DNA of 64,000 nucleotides from Blautia sp. (GTDB lineage Bacteria > Bacillota > Clostridia > Lachnospirales > Lachnospiraceae), in assembly GCA_022770365.1 (NCBI GenBank), contig JALEHU010000005.1, forward strand, positions 18,549 to 82,548, in the 5' to 3' direction. Below, one piece after another: positions 35,641 through 46,171 of the stretch. The number at the start of each line of letters is the position of its first letter. The first letter of the stretch is position 1. A model generated the notes under the pieces. It was not told the DNA's origin and did not search any database. It worked only from the letters and a program-made list of their open reading frames with translations. A program made the position numbers and the translations under genes.

Positions 35641-38475
35641 TTATTTTCCAAGAGATTCTACAAACGTTCCTTTTACATCGCTCCAGTTTTTATCTGCATA
35701 ATCCAGAAGATAGACAGCCTGCTCCATGGACATTTCCGGGAACAGAAGGAATAAGCTGTGAGAGCCGTATTTTTTCACGATACGGTCTACGTTCCTGATC
35801 CAGTCCTCAAATTCTCCGGAATATACTTTTACCCAGATGGATTTGCCCGCAGCGATTGCCTTGTCATAGATCACATCCCAGTCCGGAAGCGTTCCGTCAG
35901 GACCTGCATCGCCGCTAGTCCACTGAAGAGCATCAATTCCATCAATTTCCATCAGCGCATCCATATGCTTGATTGCAGCCGGTCCGTCCAGATGATAAAG
36001 TACATGATCCGCTTTCTCTGACTGTGTACGCAGTGACGGCTGGATATATTTGCGGAAATCTTCCGGTGACATCATGGCAGAGAAATCGCACTGGAGCTTC
36101 ACAGTCTTTCCAGGACCCCAGATCTGGAAGACTGTGTAGGCATTTCCGCCTTCCTCATCTTTTATGATTTCGTAGAAACAGTCATAATATTCATAGTAAA
36201 TATCTGTTACTTCCCGGATTCTCTCACCGACTTTGTCCGGTTCATCCAGAAGATCAAAAAGTGTATCCTGCGCTCCGCGAAGAGATGCCAGAACATCGAT
36301 GTTTTCCATTAAGTCAGGCATATCCACATAGAAATCATCTCCCGCAAGATCCCGACAGTCTTTTGCAAGCTGGATATGTTTTTTGAACCATTTATTATCC
36401 GGATCAAATGTCAGTTTCGGCACACCGTCCCAGCTGTCCAGGCATTTATTAAACCATACGGTATCTTCCTTAAAACCTATCTCTGACCCAAGATAAGAAG
36501 CAAGAGAACCAGGTCCGAAGTCAATATTAAGGTTCGGGAAGCTTTCCCCCAGAAATGCATGAGTTTCGCAGAAATAGCGATAACGTGCCACAATTCTCTC
36601 TGCATTCTGATATTTGTCTTCCATGTCCTTCCATTTCAGTTCTTCAGGGAGACTATAATATTTTCCCTGACAGATCTGATCCAGATAGCCGCCCTCTACA
36701 GGTGTTCCATCAGAAAGCTTCTCAACTTCCGGTCTTCTTGCAATGACACACATCAGCGGTCTTCCAGTATTTTTATGATCCCAGTAATTACGGAATTTTT
36801 CTTTTGTTCCTTCCCAGTCTGTCTTGTATCCTTCGTCTGGTCCCGGAAGGCGGACAGAACTGATATCAACGGACGCACTGTCAAATTTTGGTGCCGCTTT
36901 TGTCTCCGATTTTACTCCGGATGTTTCTTCTGTATGCGCTCCTGTCGCCTTTACAGACACATCCTCCGCAACTTCTATATTATCAAATTCTCCTGCAGCA
37001 GCCCTTGCGCAGAAACCGGAATCTGCATATTCTTTTGCTTTTTCGGCAGCAGATGCAGCATCCTCCGTATAAGCGTCCGCACCGATCTCATCCGCAAATT
37101 CCTGACTGATCGGAGCACCGCCGACCATGATCTTGATACGATTACGGAAAGGCTGTTTCAAAAGAGCCGCAACGGTGTCACGAAGAGATGGCATCGTGGT
37201 AGTCAGAAGGGCGGAAAGTGCCACGATCGTAGCCTCTTTGTGCTCTTTTACCACTTCGATAAAGCGTTCGATCGGTACGTCCACACCAAGGTCAATGACC
37301 TCAAATCCGGCGCTCTCAAACATCATGCCAACCAGATTCTTGCCGATATCATGAAGATCTCCCGCTACTGTTCCAAGAATAATCGTTCCTGCACTTCCGG
37401 CTTCTCCGGTGGCAAGATACGGCTTCAGAACTTCTACTCCTGCCTTCATGGCACGTGCTGCAGCCAGCATCTGCGGAACAAAAATAATCTCTTTCTTGAA
37501 ATTCTCACCAACCACAGCCATAGCACCGATCATACCGTCATTCAGGATTGCAGTCGGATCACAGCCGGCATCAATGGCTTCCTGAACGCAGCGGCCGATC
37601 TCCTTGTTTTTACCATCCTGTGTTGCTTTGAAAACCGCCTGTATTTTTTCATCCATAGGAGACGCCGGAGCTGCTGCTTCTTCTTCCACAACTTTTGCTG
37701 TAAACTTATCTATATATTTCAGACAATACTCATCCTGTTCAAGAAGAGCATTTGTCGCATAGATCATACCGATCATATTTTTGTTTGTAGGGTCAACGAT
37801 CGCGCTGTCCATGCCTGCATTCATTGCCAGGACCATAAATGCCTGGTTGATATTCTTTCTAACCGGAAGTCCGAACGAGATATTGGAAAGTCCGCTGGTG
37901 ATGTGGATTTCCGGATATTCCGCCTTGATCTGACGACAGCAGTCTGCAAATACAGTCAGTGCAGTCTGGTCTGTAGACAGAGTCACAACCAGAGGATCAA
38001 TATGTAATCTGTTCGGTGCAATATGATATTCTTTTGCTTTTTCCATGATTCCGTGGAACACTTTCATACGACGTTCTACAGAATCCGGAATTCCGTCGTT
38101 ATCACAGAGAAGTGCCACACATTCCCAGTCCGTATCCGCAATTACCGGGAAAATCGTGTCAATCTTATCTCCTTCCAGGGACACGGAATTCACAAGTCCC
38201 GGACGTTTGCAGAATGGTATTGCTGCTACGCAGGATTTTGCGCTTGGACTGTCCACACAGATTGGTGTATCTGTCACTTCCTGTACAAGGTCAATCATCC
38301 ATTTCAAAGTTTCTACTTCCACGTCCTCTTCCACGGACGCACATACATCCAGAAATGTAGCTCCTGCTTCTGCCTGCATTCTGGCTCTTTCTCTGATCAG
38401 GTCCGCATCCCGCTCAGCAATGGCTCTGGCAACTGACGGAATAGAACCGTTCAGTTTTTCCCCAATAATAATCAT
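35641..38475 (-). CDS. Three-domain corrinoid methyltransferase (pterin-binding, B12-binding, URO-D-like)
   Basis: A 944-residue fusion from ATG 38475, which has AGGAGG seven bases before it; the frame is open 15 codons further. Residues 1-265 form a pterin-binding methyltransferase domain (MeTr/DHPS-like; IIIGEKLNGSIPSVARAIAE, FLDVCASVEEDVEVETL). Residues about 285-500 are a corrinoid domain with the B12 motif GDLHDIGKN. Residues about 555-940 are URO-D-like (MtaA/OdmB type; HAFLGESFPNLNIDFGPGSL, IWGPGKTVKLQCDFS). The HxCG metal motif of many URO-D-type methyltransferases reads YHLDGP here. One chain could move a methyl group from a donor to corrinoid to tetrahydrofolate, as the separate OdmB/OdmA/OdmD-type proteins do in acetogens. 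Donor unknown. Confidence 0.88.
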   Translation of the reverse strand: MIIIGEKLNGSIPSVARAIAERDADLIRERARMQAEAGATFLDVCASVEEDVEVETLKWMIDLVQEVTDTPICVDSPSAKSCVAAIPFCKRPGLVNSVSLEGDKIDTIFPVIADTDWECVALLCDNDGIPDSVERRMKVFHGIMEKAKEYHIAPNRLHIDPLVVTLSTDQTALTVFADCCRQIKAEYPEIHITSGLSNISFGLPVRKNINQAFMVLAMNAGMDSAIVDPTNKNMIGMIYATNALLEQDEYCLKYIDKFTAKVVEEEAAAPASPMDEKIQAVFKATQDGKNKEIGRCVQEAIDAGCDPTAILNDGMIGAMAVVGENFKKEIIFVPQMLAAARAMKAGVEVLKPYLATGEAGSAGTIILGTVAGDLHDIGKNLVGMMFESAGFEVIDLGVDVPIERFIEVVKEHKEATIVALSALLTTTMPSLRDTVAALLKQPFRNRIKIMVGGAPISQEFADEIGADAYTEDAASAAEKAKEYADSGFCARAAAGEFDNIEVAEDVSVKATGAHTEETSGVKSETKAAPKFDSASVDISSVRLPGPDEGYKTDWEGTKEKFRNYWDHKNTGRPLMCVIARRPEVEKLSDGTPVEGGYLDQICQGKYYSLPEELKWKDMEDKYQNAERIVARYRYFCETHAFLGESFPNLNIDFGPGSLASYLGSEIGFKEDTVWFNKCLDSWDGVPKLTFDPDNKWFKKHIQLAKDCRDLAGDDFYVDMPDLMENIDVLASLRGAQDTLFDLLDEPDKVGERIREVTDIYYEYYDCFYEIIKDEEGGNAYTVFQIWGPGKTVKLQCDFSAMMSPEDFRKYIQPSLRTQSEKADHVLYHLDGPAAIKHMDALMEIDGIDALQWTSGDAGPDGTLPDWDVIYDKAIAAGKSIWVKVYSGEFEDWIRNVDRIVKKYGSHSLFLLFPEMSMEQAVYLLDYADKNWSDVKGTFVESLGK

Positions 38476-38605
38476 GGCTTTTCCTCCTGAAAATAATACA
38501 TTGTTTTTGCCTGATCTCATTTTATAACAAAGGCGGAAAATGCCGCTTCCTTTTTTTTTCGATTCATATGTACTATTTTATGATATTTATTTATCCTCCG
38601 GATGG

Positions 38606-38650
38606 TTTTTATCATGGAAAAAGGCGGAGTACCTTTTTATGATACAAAAA
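38606..38650. repeat. Dispersed palindromic repeat, copy 3
   Basis: TTTTTATCATGGAAA, loop region AAGGCGGAGTAC, and CTTTTTATGATACAAAAA follow the family layout. It lies just before the rpmF terminator. Confidence 0.6.
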
Positions 38651-38672
38651 AAGCTCCCTCAGGAGCTTTTTT
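38646..38672. terminator. Terminator after rpmF
   Basis: AAAAAAGCTCC and GGAGCTTTTTT pair around CTCA, giving a perfect hairpin with A and T runs. It is 11 bp past the rpmF stop and can act in both directions. Confidence 0.9.
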
Positions 38673-38682
38673 CATATCATTA

Positions 38683-38865
38683 TTAGTCTTCTACTTTAAT
38701 GATTTCTTTCTTGTTGTAGCTTCCGCAAGCCTTGCAAACTCTGTGAGGCATCATCAGTGCACCACATTTGCTGCATTTTACCAAGTTCGGAGCGCTCATT
38801 TTCCAGTTAGCTCTTCTCTTATCACGTCTTGCTTTAGATGATTTATTCTTTGGACAGATGGACAT
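38683..38865 (-). CDS. rpmF: 50S ribosomal protein L32
   Basis: A 60-residue L32 with the zinc ribbon KCSKCGALMMPHRVCKACG (CxxC twice). The N-terminus MSICPKNKSSKARRDKRRAN is typical of the zinc-containing form. It follows yceD by 3 bp, the standard yceD-rpmF pair. The usual next gene, plsX, lies 24.6 kb away. Confidence 0.96.
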   Translation of the reverse strand: MSICPKNKSSKARRDKRRANWKMSAPNLVKCSKCGALMMPHRVCKACGSYNKKEIIKVED

Positions 38866-38868
38866 ATG

Positions 38869-39396
38869 TTACACCTCCTTAAATTTACTAAATATATCAC
38901 TGATAGCTGCCATGCGGGGATCCTTGGGTTCCTCTACGCAATCGCAGGGACCATAGTTGAGGTTCTTCCCACACTGGCTGCATAATCCTTTGCAGTCTTC
39001 TTTACATAAGACCTTCAAAGGCCAGCTCATCAGTACCTCAAGATAGACCAGCCGGTCCACATCCAGGTCCATACCTGTGAGATAGCTTTTCTCATCCAAA
39101 TCATGAATCCGATCTTCATCCGTAAGCTTCATATCAAGCTTCCTCTTAACAGAAAGAGGTATGCTGACAGCCACATCCTCCAGGCACCGGTCACAGGGAA
39201 TACCAACGGTAATCTCTCCTGTTCCTTCAAGCTCAAGAACTTTATTGCCCGTATTCGTAATGGTAAGCTCTATCGGATTCTTATGAAGAATCGGAAAGCT
39301 TCCCGACTGGAAGGTAATCGTATCCATCTCAAGTTCAACAGAGTGCTGGACACATTTCCCATCGCAGGATGAAATCTCTGATAAATGTATCTGCAT
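38869..39396 (-). CDS. YceD/DUF177 family protein
   Basis: A 175-residue member of the YceD/DUF177 family, encoded directly before rpmF in most bacteria. It has the conserved CDRCLE segment and a C-terminal CKEDCKGLCSQCGKNLNYGP motif with paired cysteines that may bind zinc. In plants and bacteria the family is linked to 23S rRNA or ribosome biogenesis. It starts with ATG 39396 behind AGGAG. Confidence 0.93.
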   Translation of the reverse strand: MQIHLSEISSCDGKCVQHSVELEMDTITFQSGSFPILHKNPIELTITNTGNKVLELEGTGEITVGIPCDRCLEDVAVSIPLSVKRKLDMKLTDEDRIHDLDEKSYLTGMDLDVDRLVYLEVLMSWPLKVLCKEDCKGLCSQCGKNLNYGPCDCVEEPKDPRMAAISDIFSKFKEV

Positions 39397-39422
39397 AATT
39401 ATCTCCTATCCACACCTAATAA

Positions 39423-39451
39423 ATTATACATATCACACCAGTATTTGTCAA
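39423..39451 (-). promoter_or_regulatory. Promoter of yceD-rpmF
   Basis: On the minus strand TTGACA (39446-39451) and TATAAT (39423-39428) are exactly 17 bp apart, both boxes fully consensus. Confidence 0.9.
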
Positions 39452-39492
39452 CGAATATTTTTCTGTATCTGAAAAATTTCCCGATATTCAAA

Positions 39493-39519
39493 GAGGTGCG
39501 CCAAAATCTGGCGCACCTC
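39493..39519 (-). terminator. Terminator-like hairpin after ackA
   Basis: AGGTGCGCCA and TGGCGCACCT pair perfectly around a 5-7 nt loop. The T run that follows on the minus strand is short (CTCTTTG), so termination may be partial. Confidence 0.65.
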
Positions 39520-39593
39520 CTCATGTACTTCAGCCTGCAGAAAAAGTTCCGACTGTTTCCTGCATGGTAAACGCTGAATAAAATTTCCGGAAT

Positions 39594-40781
39594 TTAAACA
39601 AGTGCTACAGTTTCTCTGCAGATTGCAAGTTCTTCGTTAGTCGGGATGACAGCAACTTTCACTTTGGAATCCGGTGTGGAGATTACCATTTCCTCGCCGC
39701 GTTTGCTGTTTGCTTCAGCGTCGATGGTAATTCCAAGATATCCAAGATAAGAGCATACGGTCTCACGAACGTTGCCTGCATTCTCACCGATACCGGCAGT
39801 AAATACGATCGCGTCAACACCGTTCATGGCTGCTACATAACCACCGACAAATTTAGCGATACCATAGCAGAGAACATCGTATGCATTCTTAGCGTCTTCA
39901 TTGCCTGCTTCGATTGCTGCGTCGATATCACGCATATCGCTGGATACGCCTGACATACCCTGCAGACCGGATTTCTTGTTCAGAACATTCATGATACCTG
40001 TGATATCCAGGTTCTCTTTCTTTGCAATGTATTCCATGATAGCCGGGTCGATGTTTCCGGAACGGGTTCCCATAACAACACCTTCCAGAGGAGTAAGACC
40101 CATGGTAGTATCTACACATTTGCCGTTCTTCACTGCGCTGATGGAGGAACCGTTGCCAAGGTGACATACGATTACCTTAGAGTTGTCCTTGTCAAGGCCA
40201 AGGAAATCAATGGCACGTTTGGATACAAAGCTGTGTGATGTTCCGTGGAAGCCATATCTTCTTACTTTATAATTCTTGTAGTATTCGATCGGAAGTCCAT
40301 ACAGATATGCTTTAGCAGGCATTGTCTGATGGAAAGCAGTATCAAATACGCCCACCTGCGGTACGCCCGGCATCAGTTCCGCACAAACACGGATACCGAT
40401 CAGGTTCGCCGGATTGTGAAGAGGAGCAAGGTCATTACATTCTTCTACTGCTGCGATCATCTCATCAGTGATAACAGCAGAGGAAGCAAATTTCTCACCG
40501 CCGTGTACGACACGGTGACCGATTGCATTTACTTCCGCAAGGCTTGCGATCGCGCCTGTTTTCTCATTGGTCAGAGCATCCAGAACCATCTGGATCGCTT
40601 CTTTATGTGTCGGCATTGCAGCTTCTGTGATCTCTTTGTCACAGCCTGTTTTCTGATATACAAGTCTGCCGTCGATACCGATTCTCTCACAGAGACCTTT
40701 TGCAAGAACAGCCTCTGTATCGGAGTTAATGAGCTGATATTTCAGGGAAGAACTTCCACAGTTAATTACCAATACATTCAT
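39594..40781 (-). CDS. ackA: Acetate kinase
   Basis: A 395-residue acetate kinase: acetyl-phosphate plus ADP gives acetate plus ATP, the energy step of acetate fermentation. Family features are MNVLVINCGSSSLKYQL at the start, VVHGGEKF, FDTAFHQTMP and the GNGSSI phosphate loop. It follows pta with an 84-bp gap that contains a hairpin. Confidence 0.97.
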   Translation of the reverse strand: MNVLVINCGSSSLKYQLINSDTEAVLAKGLCERIGIDGRLVYQKTGCDKEITEAAMPTHKEAIQMVLDALTNEKTGAIASLAEVNAIGHRVVHGGEKFASSAVITDEMIAAVEECNDLAPLHNPANLIGIRVCAELMPGVPQVGVFDTAFHQTMPAKAYLYGLPIEYYKNYKVRRYGFHGTSHSFVSKRAIDFLGLDKDNSKVIVCHLGNGSSISAVKNGKCVDTTMGLTPLEGVVMGTRSGNIDPAIMEYIAKKENLDITGIMNVLNKKSGLQGMSGVSSDMRDIDAAIEAGNEDAKNAYDVLCYGIAKFVGGYVAAMNGVDAIVFTAGIGENAGNVRETVCSYLGYLGITIDAEANSKRGEEMVISTPDSKVKVAVIPTNEELAICRETVALV

Positions 40782-40825
40782 GATTTTACTCTCCTATATA
40801 AGATTAATACTTTAAATTATAATGC

Positions 40826-40849
40826 CAGGGGCAGGCATGTCTGCCCCTG
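40826..40849. promoter_or_regulatory. Hairpin between pta and ackA
   Basis: CAGGGGCAG and CTGCCCCTG pair perfectly around GCATGT. No T run follows on the minus strand, so it is more likely an RNA stability or processing element adjusting ackA relative to pta than a full terminator. Confidence 0.6.
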
Positions 40850-40865
40850 CTATCATATTACTGAA

Positions 40866-42060
<1,195 letters not shown>

Positions 42061-42103
42061 AAAAGTCCCGTACAGACACGTTAGATTTCTTTCAGGAGGT
42101 TTT

Positions 42104-43336
42104 ATGAAGACAGCTGGAATCATTGCAGAATACAATCCTTTTCACCAGGGACATCAGCGACAGATTTCTTTTATTCGCGAACAGCTCGGAGCAGATTATA
42201 TCATTGCCGTAATGAGCGGTGATTTTGTACAGCGCGGAACACCTGCCCTTCTTCCCAAACACGCACGGGCCGAAGCAGCACTTCGCTGTGGTGTCGATCT
42301 GGTTCTGGAGCTTCCTGTCTCCTGCGCAACCGCCAGTGCGGAATTATTTGCCCGGTGCGGTGTAGACATTCTGGACGGAATCGGTGTCACAGATTATCTT
42401 TGTTTTGGAAGTGAAGAAGGAGAAATTCCTATATTCTTAAAAACAGCCGAACTTCTCACAGAAGAACCGGAAGAATACAAAATCCGGTTAAAAGCAGCGC
42501 TCAGAACCGGTACGACTTTCCCTGCAGCAAGAAGCCAGGCTCTTGCTTCCTGTGCTCTTCCCTATGGTATTACAACGGATCCGGATTCTTATAACCATTT
42601 TCTTTCGGAACCGAATAACATTCTAGGAATCGAATACTGCAAAGCTCTTCTTGGCAGAAAAAGCCGCATACAGCCAGTTACCTTGAAGCGTATCGGAGCA
42701 GGATATCACGAGCAGAATCTCTCACCGGAAAGCGCACCTTCTGCATCCGGCATCCGCGCAGCCCTGAAGAAACACCATTCCACTGATTTCCAGGGGCTTC
42801 TGCCGGAGTCCTCACTGGAAGTACTGAATTCTTCAGTCGCAAAAAATCGGATTATCTTTGAGGAAGACCTAAACCTGCTGCTTGCCTATTGTCTCTTTTC
42901 AGAAACAAAGGAAAGCCTCTCTCAGTATCTGGATGTTTCACCGGAACTGGCTTCCCGCATAATCCGTCTGCGCAATCAGTATTCCGGTTTTCTGCAATTT
43001 GCCGCTCTTCTGAAAACAAAGGAACTGACCCAGACAAGAATCCAGCGCGCGCTTCTCCATATTGTACTTCACATCCGGACTGTCCCGGATTCTCCGGGTT
43101 ATGCCCGGGTACTCGGATTCCGCAAAAGCGCGGCTCCTCTCCTTTCCGCCATAAAAAAAGAGGGCACCATCCCTTTGCTTACCAAAACCGCTGATGCCGC
43201 ACAGCTTTTACCAAAAAAGACATTTCAGACATTAGAAGAAACTGTTTTTGCCTCCAATATCTATGAAACCCTTCTTTCAGCCAAAAGCCACACGTCCTTT
43301 ATTCATGAACATCAAAAGCCCGTCATCATTCTCTGA
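42104..43336 (+). CDS. tmcAL: tRNA(Met) cytidine acetate ligase-like nucleotidyltransferase
   Basis: A 410-residue nucleotidyltransferase from ATG 42104, with AGGAGG seven bases upstream. It starts MKTAGIIAEYNPFHQGHQRQ, the HxGH adenylyl-transfer motif of the TmcAL/YlbM family. In Bacillus this enzyme acetylates the wobble cytidine of elongator tRNA-Met using acetate and ATP. Other blocks are VMSGDFVQRGTPALL, DLVLELP and PNNILGIEYCKAL. It is divergent from pta, which fits a link to acetate but may be chance. Confidence 0.93.
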   Translation: MKTAGIIAEYNPFHQGHQRQISFIREQLGADYIIAVMSGDFVQRGTPALLPKHARAEAALRCGVDLVLELPVSCATASAELFARCGVDILDGIGVTDYLCFGSEEGEIPIFLKTAELLTEEPEEYKIRLKAALRTGTTFPAARSQALASCALPYGITTDPDSYNHFLSEPNNILGIEYCKALLGRKSRIQPVTLKRIGAGYHEQNLSPESAPSASGIRAALKKHHSTDFQGLLPESSLEVLNSSVAKNRIIFEEDLNLLLAYCLFSETKESLSQYLDVSPELASRIIRLRNQYSGFLQFAALLKTKELTQTRIQRALLHIVLHIRTVPDSPGYARVLGFRKSAAPLLSAIKKEGTIPLLTKTADAAQLLPKKTFQTLEETVFASNIYETLLSAKSHTSFIHEHQKPVIIL

Positions 43337-43347
43337 CGGGCTTTTTT
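43313..43347. terminator. Bidirectional terminator between tmcAL and trpZ
   Basis: AAAAGCCCGTCA and TGACGGGCTTTTTT pair; the tmcAL stop codon lies inside the right arm. It can serve both convergent genes. Three repeats of TTTTTATATTACA-like sequence follow to about 43385. Confidence 0.88.
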
Positions 43348-43393
43348 ATATTACAGCTTTTTATATTACATTTTTTATATCACAACTTTGCTG

Positions 43394-44188
43394 CTATTTC
43401 TTTTTGGAAAGAAGAATTCTGTCGTTATCCAGTTCCTTACCTGCGCCGGCATTGAACTTTTCCAGAAGACCGTCTACAGTCAGTCCCTCACGTTCTTTAC
43501 CGCTGATATCCAGTACGATATTTCCGGAATCCATCATCAGTGTACGGTTTCCAAGTTCCAAAGCAGAGTGCATATTATGTGTGATCATCAGACAAGTCAG
43601 ATGATTCTCCTCCACAATTCTCTTCGTCATATTCAGTACTTTTTCCGCTGTTGCCGGATCCAGAGCAGCCGTATGTTCATCCAGAAGAAGAAGCTTCGGC
43701 GGATCCATGGTAGACATCAGAAGCGTCAGCGCCTGTCGCTGTCCGCCGGACAGAAGTCCTACCGGCTGGCTCATCCGGTTTTCCAATCCGATATCAAGAA
43801 GTGCCAGCTGTTCCCGGAATCTTTCTTTGTCTGCCTTTGATATATGAGAAAGCCATCCACCGGAACCTGCCGCAAGAGCAAGATTTTCTTCAATACTCAT
43901 TCCCGGTGCACTTCCGCGCATGGGATCCTGATACAAACGTCCGATGCTTTTGGCCCGGACATGCTGCGGCTGAAATGTAATATCCACACCATCCAGTACT
44001 ACAGAACCGGAATCTGTCAGAAAATCTCCGCAGATTGCATTAAACAGCGTGGACTTTCCTGCTCCATTGGAACCGATAATTGTAGCAAAATCACCTTTTT
44101 TCAGATGAAGGGAAAGGTCTTTGACCGCAACTTTTTCATTGACTGTCCCGGGATTAAAAGTTTTTGAGATATGATTCAGTTTCAGCAT
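43394..44188 (-). CDS. trpZ: Predicted tryptophan ABC transporter ATPase
   Basis: A 264-residue ABC ATPase: Walker A GSNGAGKST (about residue 37), signature LLSGGQRQALTL, Walker B LLLLDEHTAAL. It is the COG1101 type found with COG2984 and COG4120 proteins. This trio was predicted to import tryptophan (TrpXYZ) where it lies under tryptophan T-boxes, as here. It is 3 bp after the permease gene. Confidence 0.88.
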   Translation of the reverse strand: MLKLNHISKTFNPGTVNEKVAVKDLSLHLKKGDFATIIGSNGAGKSTLFNAICGDFLTDSGSVVLDGVDITFQPQHVRAKSIGRLYQDPMRGSAPGMSIEENLALAAGSGGWLSHISKADKERFREQLALLDIGLENRMSQPVGLLSGGQRQALTLLMSTMDPPKLLLLDEHTAALDPATAEKVLNMTKRIVEENHLTCLMITHNMHSALELGNRTLMMDSGNIVLDISGKEREGLTVDGLLEKFNAGAGKELDNDRILLSKKK

Positions 44189-44191
44189 AAC

Positions 44192-45118
44192 TCAAATCCC
44201 TCCCTTCTTATGCGTCAGTCTTCGTCTGATCTGCGGCCACTGGCTCTTCAGATACGGCCCGGAAATCGCCAGTACAACAATGATCGAAGATACCAGTTTC
44301 AGCATAAATGCCGGCATATTGAAACGAAGTGCAATGGTATATACCAGACGGAAAATCACAGCACCAAGTACCATGCCAACCGCTCTTTTCAAAATTCCGC
44401 CCCGTCCCATAACAGTGCCTCCGATCAGCAGTGATGCCAGCGCAATCGTTACCATACCCTGACCGATATTAATATCCACGGATTTCTGCGACTGAGCCAG
44501 CAGACATCCGGAAAGCGCAGTAAATGAGTTTGCAATACACAGACCCACAATTGTTGTAAATACCGGGTTAATAGAAGAAGATTTTACCATATCCGCATTA
44601 TTTCCTGTTGCCCGGATTGCAAGACCCAGGCGCGTCTTCAGGAAGAATACCAGAAATGCTACAACACAGATGACTGCAATCAGTCCGATGATCAACTCTG
44701 TCTGTGCAGCGAACGGTGTACTGGAAAGAGCTTCCTTCATCATACTGAATACTGTTGTCGTCTTATTCATATTCAATAAGGACGAGCCGCCCATCACAGC
44801 AATATTAATGGAATACAGTCCGGTATTCACAATGATTCCGGCCAGAAGGCTTTCCACTCCCAGCTTCGTCTGAAGAAATGCCGTCACAAATCCCGAACAG
44901 ACACCCGCCAGCATTGCTGCAAAAACAGAGAGAAACGGATGTCCGCTGATTGCAACTGCGGCTCCCACTGCGGCTCCCAGAGTAAAACAGCCGTCAGTGG
45001 AAAGGTCACAGACATTTAACATAGAATAACTCAAAAACAGTGCCAGCACTGTCAGCGAACAGATCAGACCAAGCTTCAGGGCTGTCTGCCCAAGCGCAAG
45101 TGCAGTTGTCAGTGTCAC
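44192..45118 (-). CDS. trpY: Predicted tryptophan ABC transporter permease
   Basis: A 308-residue membrane protein with about nine helices, COG4120 type. It resembles branched-chain/sugar permeases of the BPD_transp_2 superfamily (VCDLSTDGCFTLGAAVGAAV; LLIGGTVMGRGGILKRAV). It lies between the solute-binding protein (30 bp) and the ATPase (3 bp), and shares their T-box control. Confidence 0.88.
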   Translation of the reverse strand: MTLTTALALGQTALKLGLICSLTVLALFLSYSMLNVCDLSTDGCFTLGAAVGAAVAISGHPFLSVFAAMLAGVCSGFVTAFLQTKLGVESLLAGIIVNTGLYSINIAVMGGSSLLNMNKTTTVFSMMKEALSSTPFAAQTELIIGLIAVICVVAFLVFFLKTRLGLAIRATGNNADMVKSSSINPVFTTIVGLCIANSFTALSGCLLAQSQKSVDINIGQGMVTIALASLLIGGTVMGRGGILKRAVGMVLGAVIFRLVYTIALRFNMPAFMLKLVSSIIVVLAISGPYLKSQWPQIRRRLTHKKGGI

Positions 45119-45148
45119 AATTCTTACCTCCCGGTATCTAATAATTTT

Positions 45149-46171
45149 TTACTGTAATTCATCAAAGCTTTCTGCAGTTGTAATTTCATTTACCTGAGTG
45201 CAGAGAGGCTCAAATGCTTTTTTAACTGTTTCAAAATCAAGTCCAAGACCTTCACATGTTTCCGTATTTACGGTTGCAGTACCATTATCAAAGGTTTTCA
45301 CAGGTGTTGCTGCAGGGTCTGCGCCGTTGATCAGGATATCTGCAACCATATCAGCTGTTTCCACGCCAAGGTTTGCATAATCAACACCATATCCTACAAA
45401 TGCTCCGTTCAGCGCAAAGGAATCTGCACCGGTATAATGAGGAATCTTTGCATTGATGAATGTTTCGTAAATGGAAAGCTCTGCTGTCATGATCGTATTG
45501 TCTGTCGGTGTAAAAACGGCATCCACTCCGTCAGCAACCAGTGCTTCAGCAGCAAGCTGGACCTCATCTGTCGTCGTTCCGGTACGCTCTACATATTCTA
45601 TTCCGTTTTCTTCCAGATATGCCCGTGCGGCTTCAATAGCTGCTGTAGAGGCATCCTGTCCCACATCATACAGAAGACCGATTTTATCCGCATCCGGATC
45701 TGCTGCAAAAATCAGATTCATAATGGATGCTGTATCCAGATAATCAGAAGTTCCTGTAATATTGGCTCCCGGTGCATCATTAGATTCTACGATTCCTGCA
45801 CCTTCCGGATCAGATACAGCGGAAAATACTACCGGAGTATCGGTTCCTTCTGTCGCTGCCTGCATACGCATTGCCACAGGAGTTGCGACACCTACCATCA
45901 GGTCCACTCCGTCTGCCTGGAAATCAGAAATGATCTGATCCATAACAGATGCGTCTGCATTACAGTTGTCATAAGAAATGTCAAATGTTACGCCCTGTTC
46001 TTCTCCGATCTCTGCCAGACGGCTCTGAATATTTTCCACAATCTGGTTCAGAGATGCATCATCTACATAATTACAGATGCCTACTTTAAAATCATCCGCC
46101 ATAACGGTATTTGCCATCATCATAGATGCGATTACAGTTACAGATGCACATGCAAGAATTCTTTTTTTCAT
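45149..46171 (-). CDS. trpX: Predicted tryptophan ABC transporter substrate-binding protein
   Basis: A 340-residue secreted binding protein of the COG2984 type. ATG 46171 has AAAAGGAG upstream and a signal peptide MKKRILACASVTVIASMMMA; the frame is open 30 codons further but lacks a ribosome site. The fold is PBP1-like (FDISYDNCNADASVMDQIIS; DKIGLLYDVGQDAS). There is no lipobox cysteine, so the anchoring is unclear. The Trp T-box upstream supports tryptophan as ligand. Confidence 0.88.
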   Translation of the reverse strand: MKKRILACASVTVIASMMMANTVMADDFKVGICNYVDDASLNQIVENIQSRLAEIGEEQGVTFDISYDNCNADASVMDQIISDFQADGVDLMVGVATPVAMRMQAATEGTDTPVVFSAVSDPEGAGIVESNDAPGANITGTSDYLDTASIMNLIFAADPDADKIGLLYDVGQDASTAAIEAARAYLEENGIEYVERTGTTTDEVQLAAEALVADGVDAVFTPTDNTIMTAELSIYETFINAKIPHYTGADSFALNGAFVGYGVDYANLGVETADMVADILINGADPAATPVKTFDNGTATVNTETCEGLGLDFETVKKAFEPLCTQVNEITTAESFDELQ

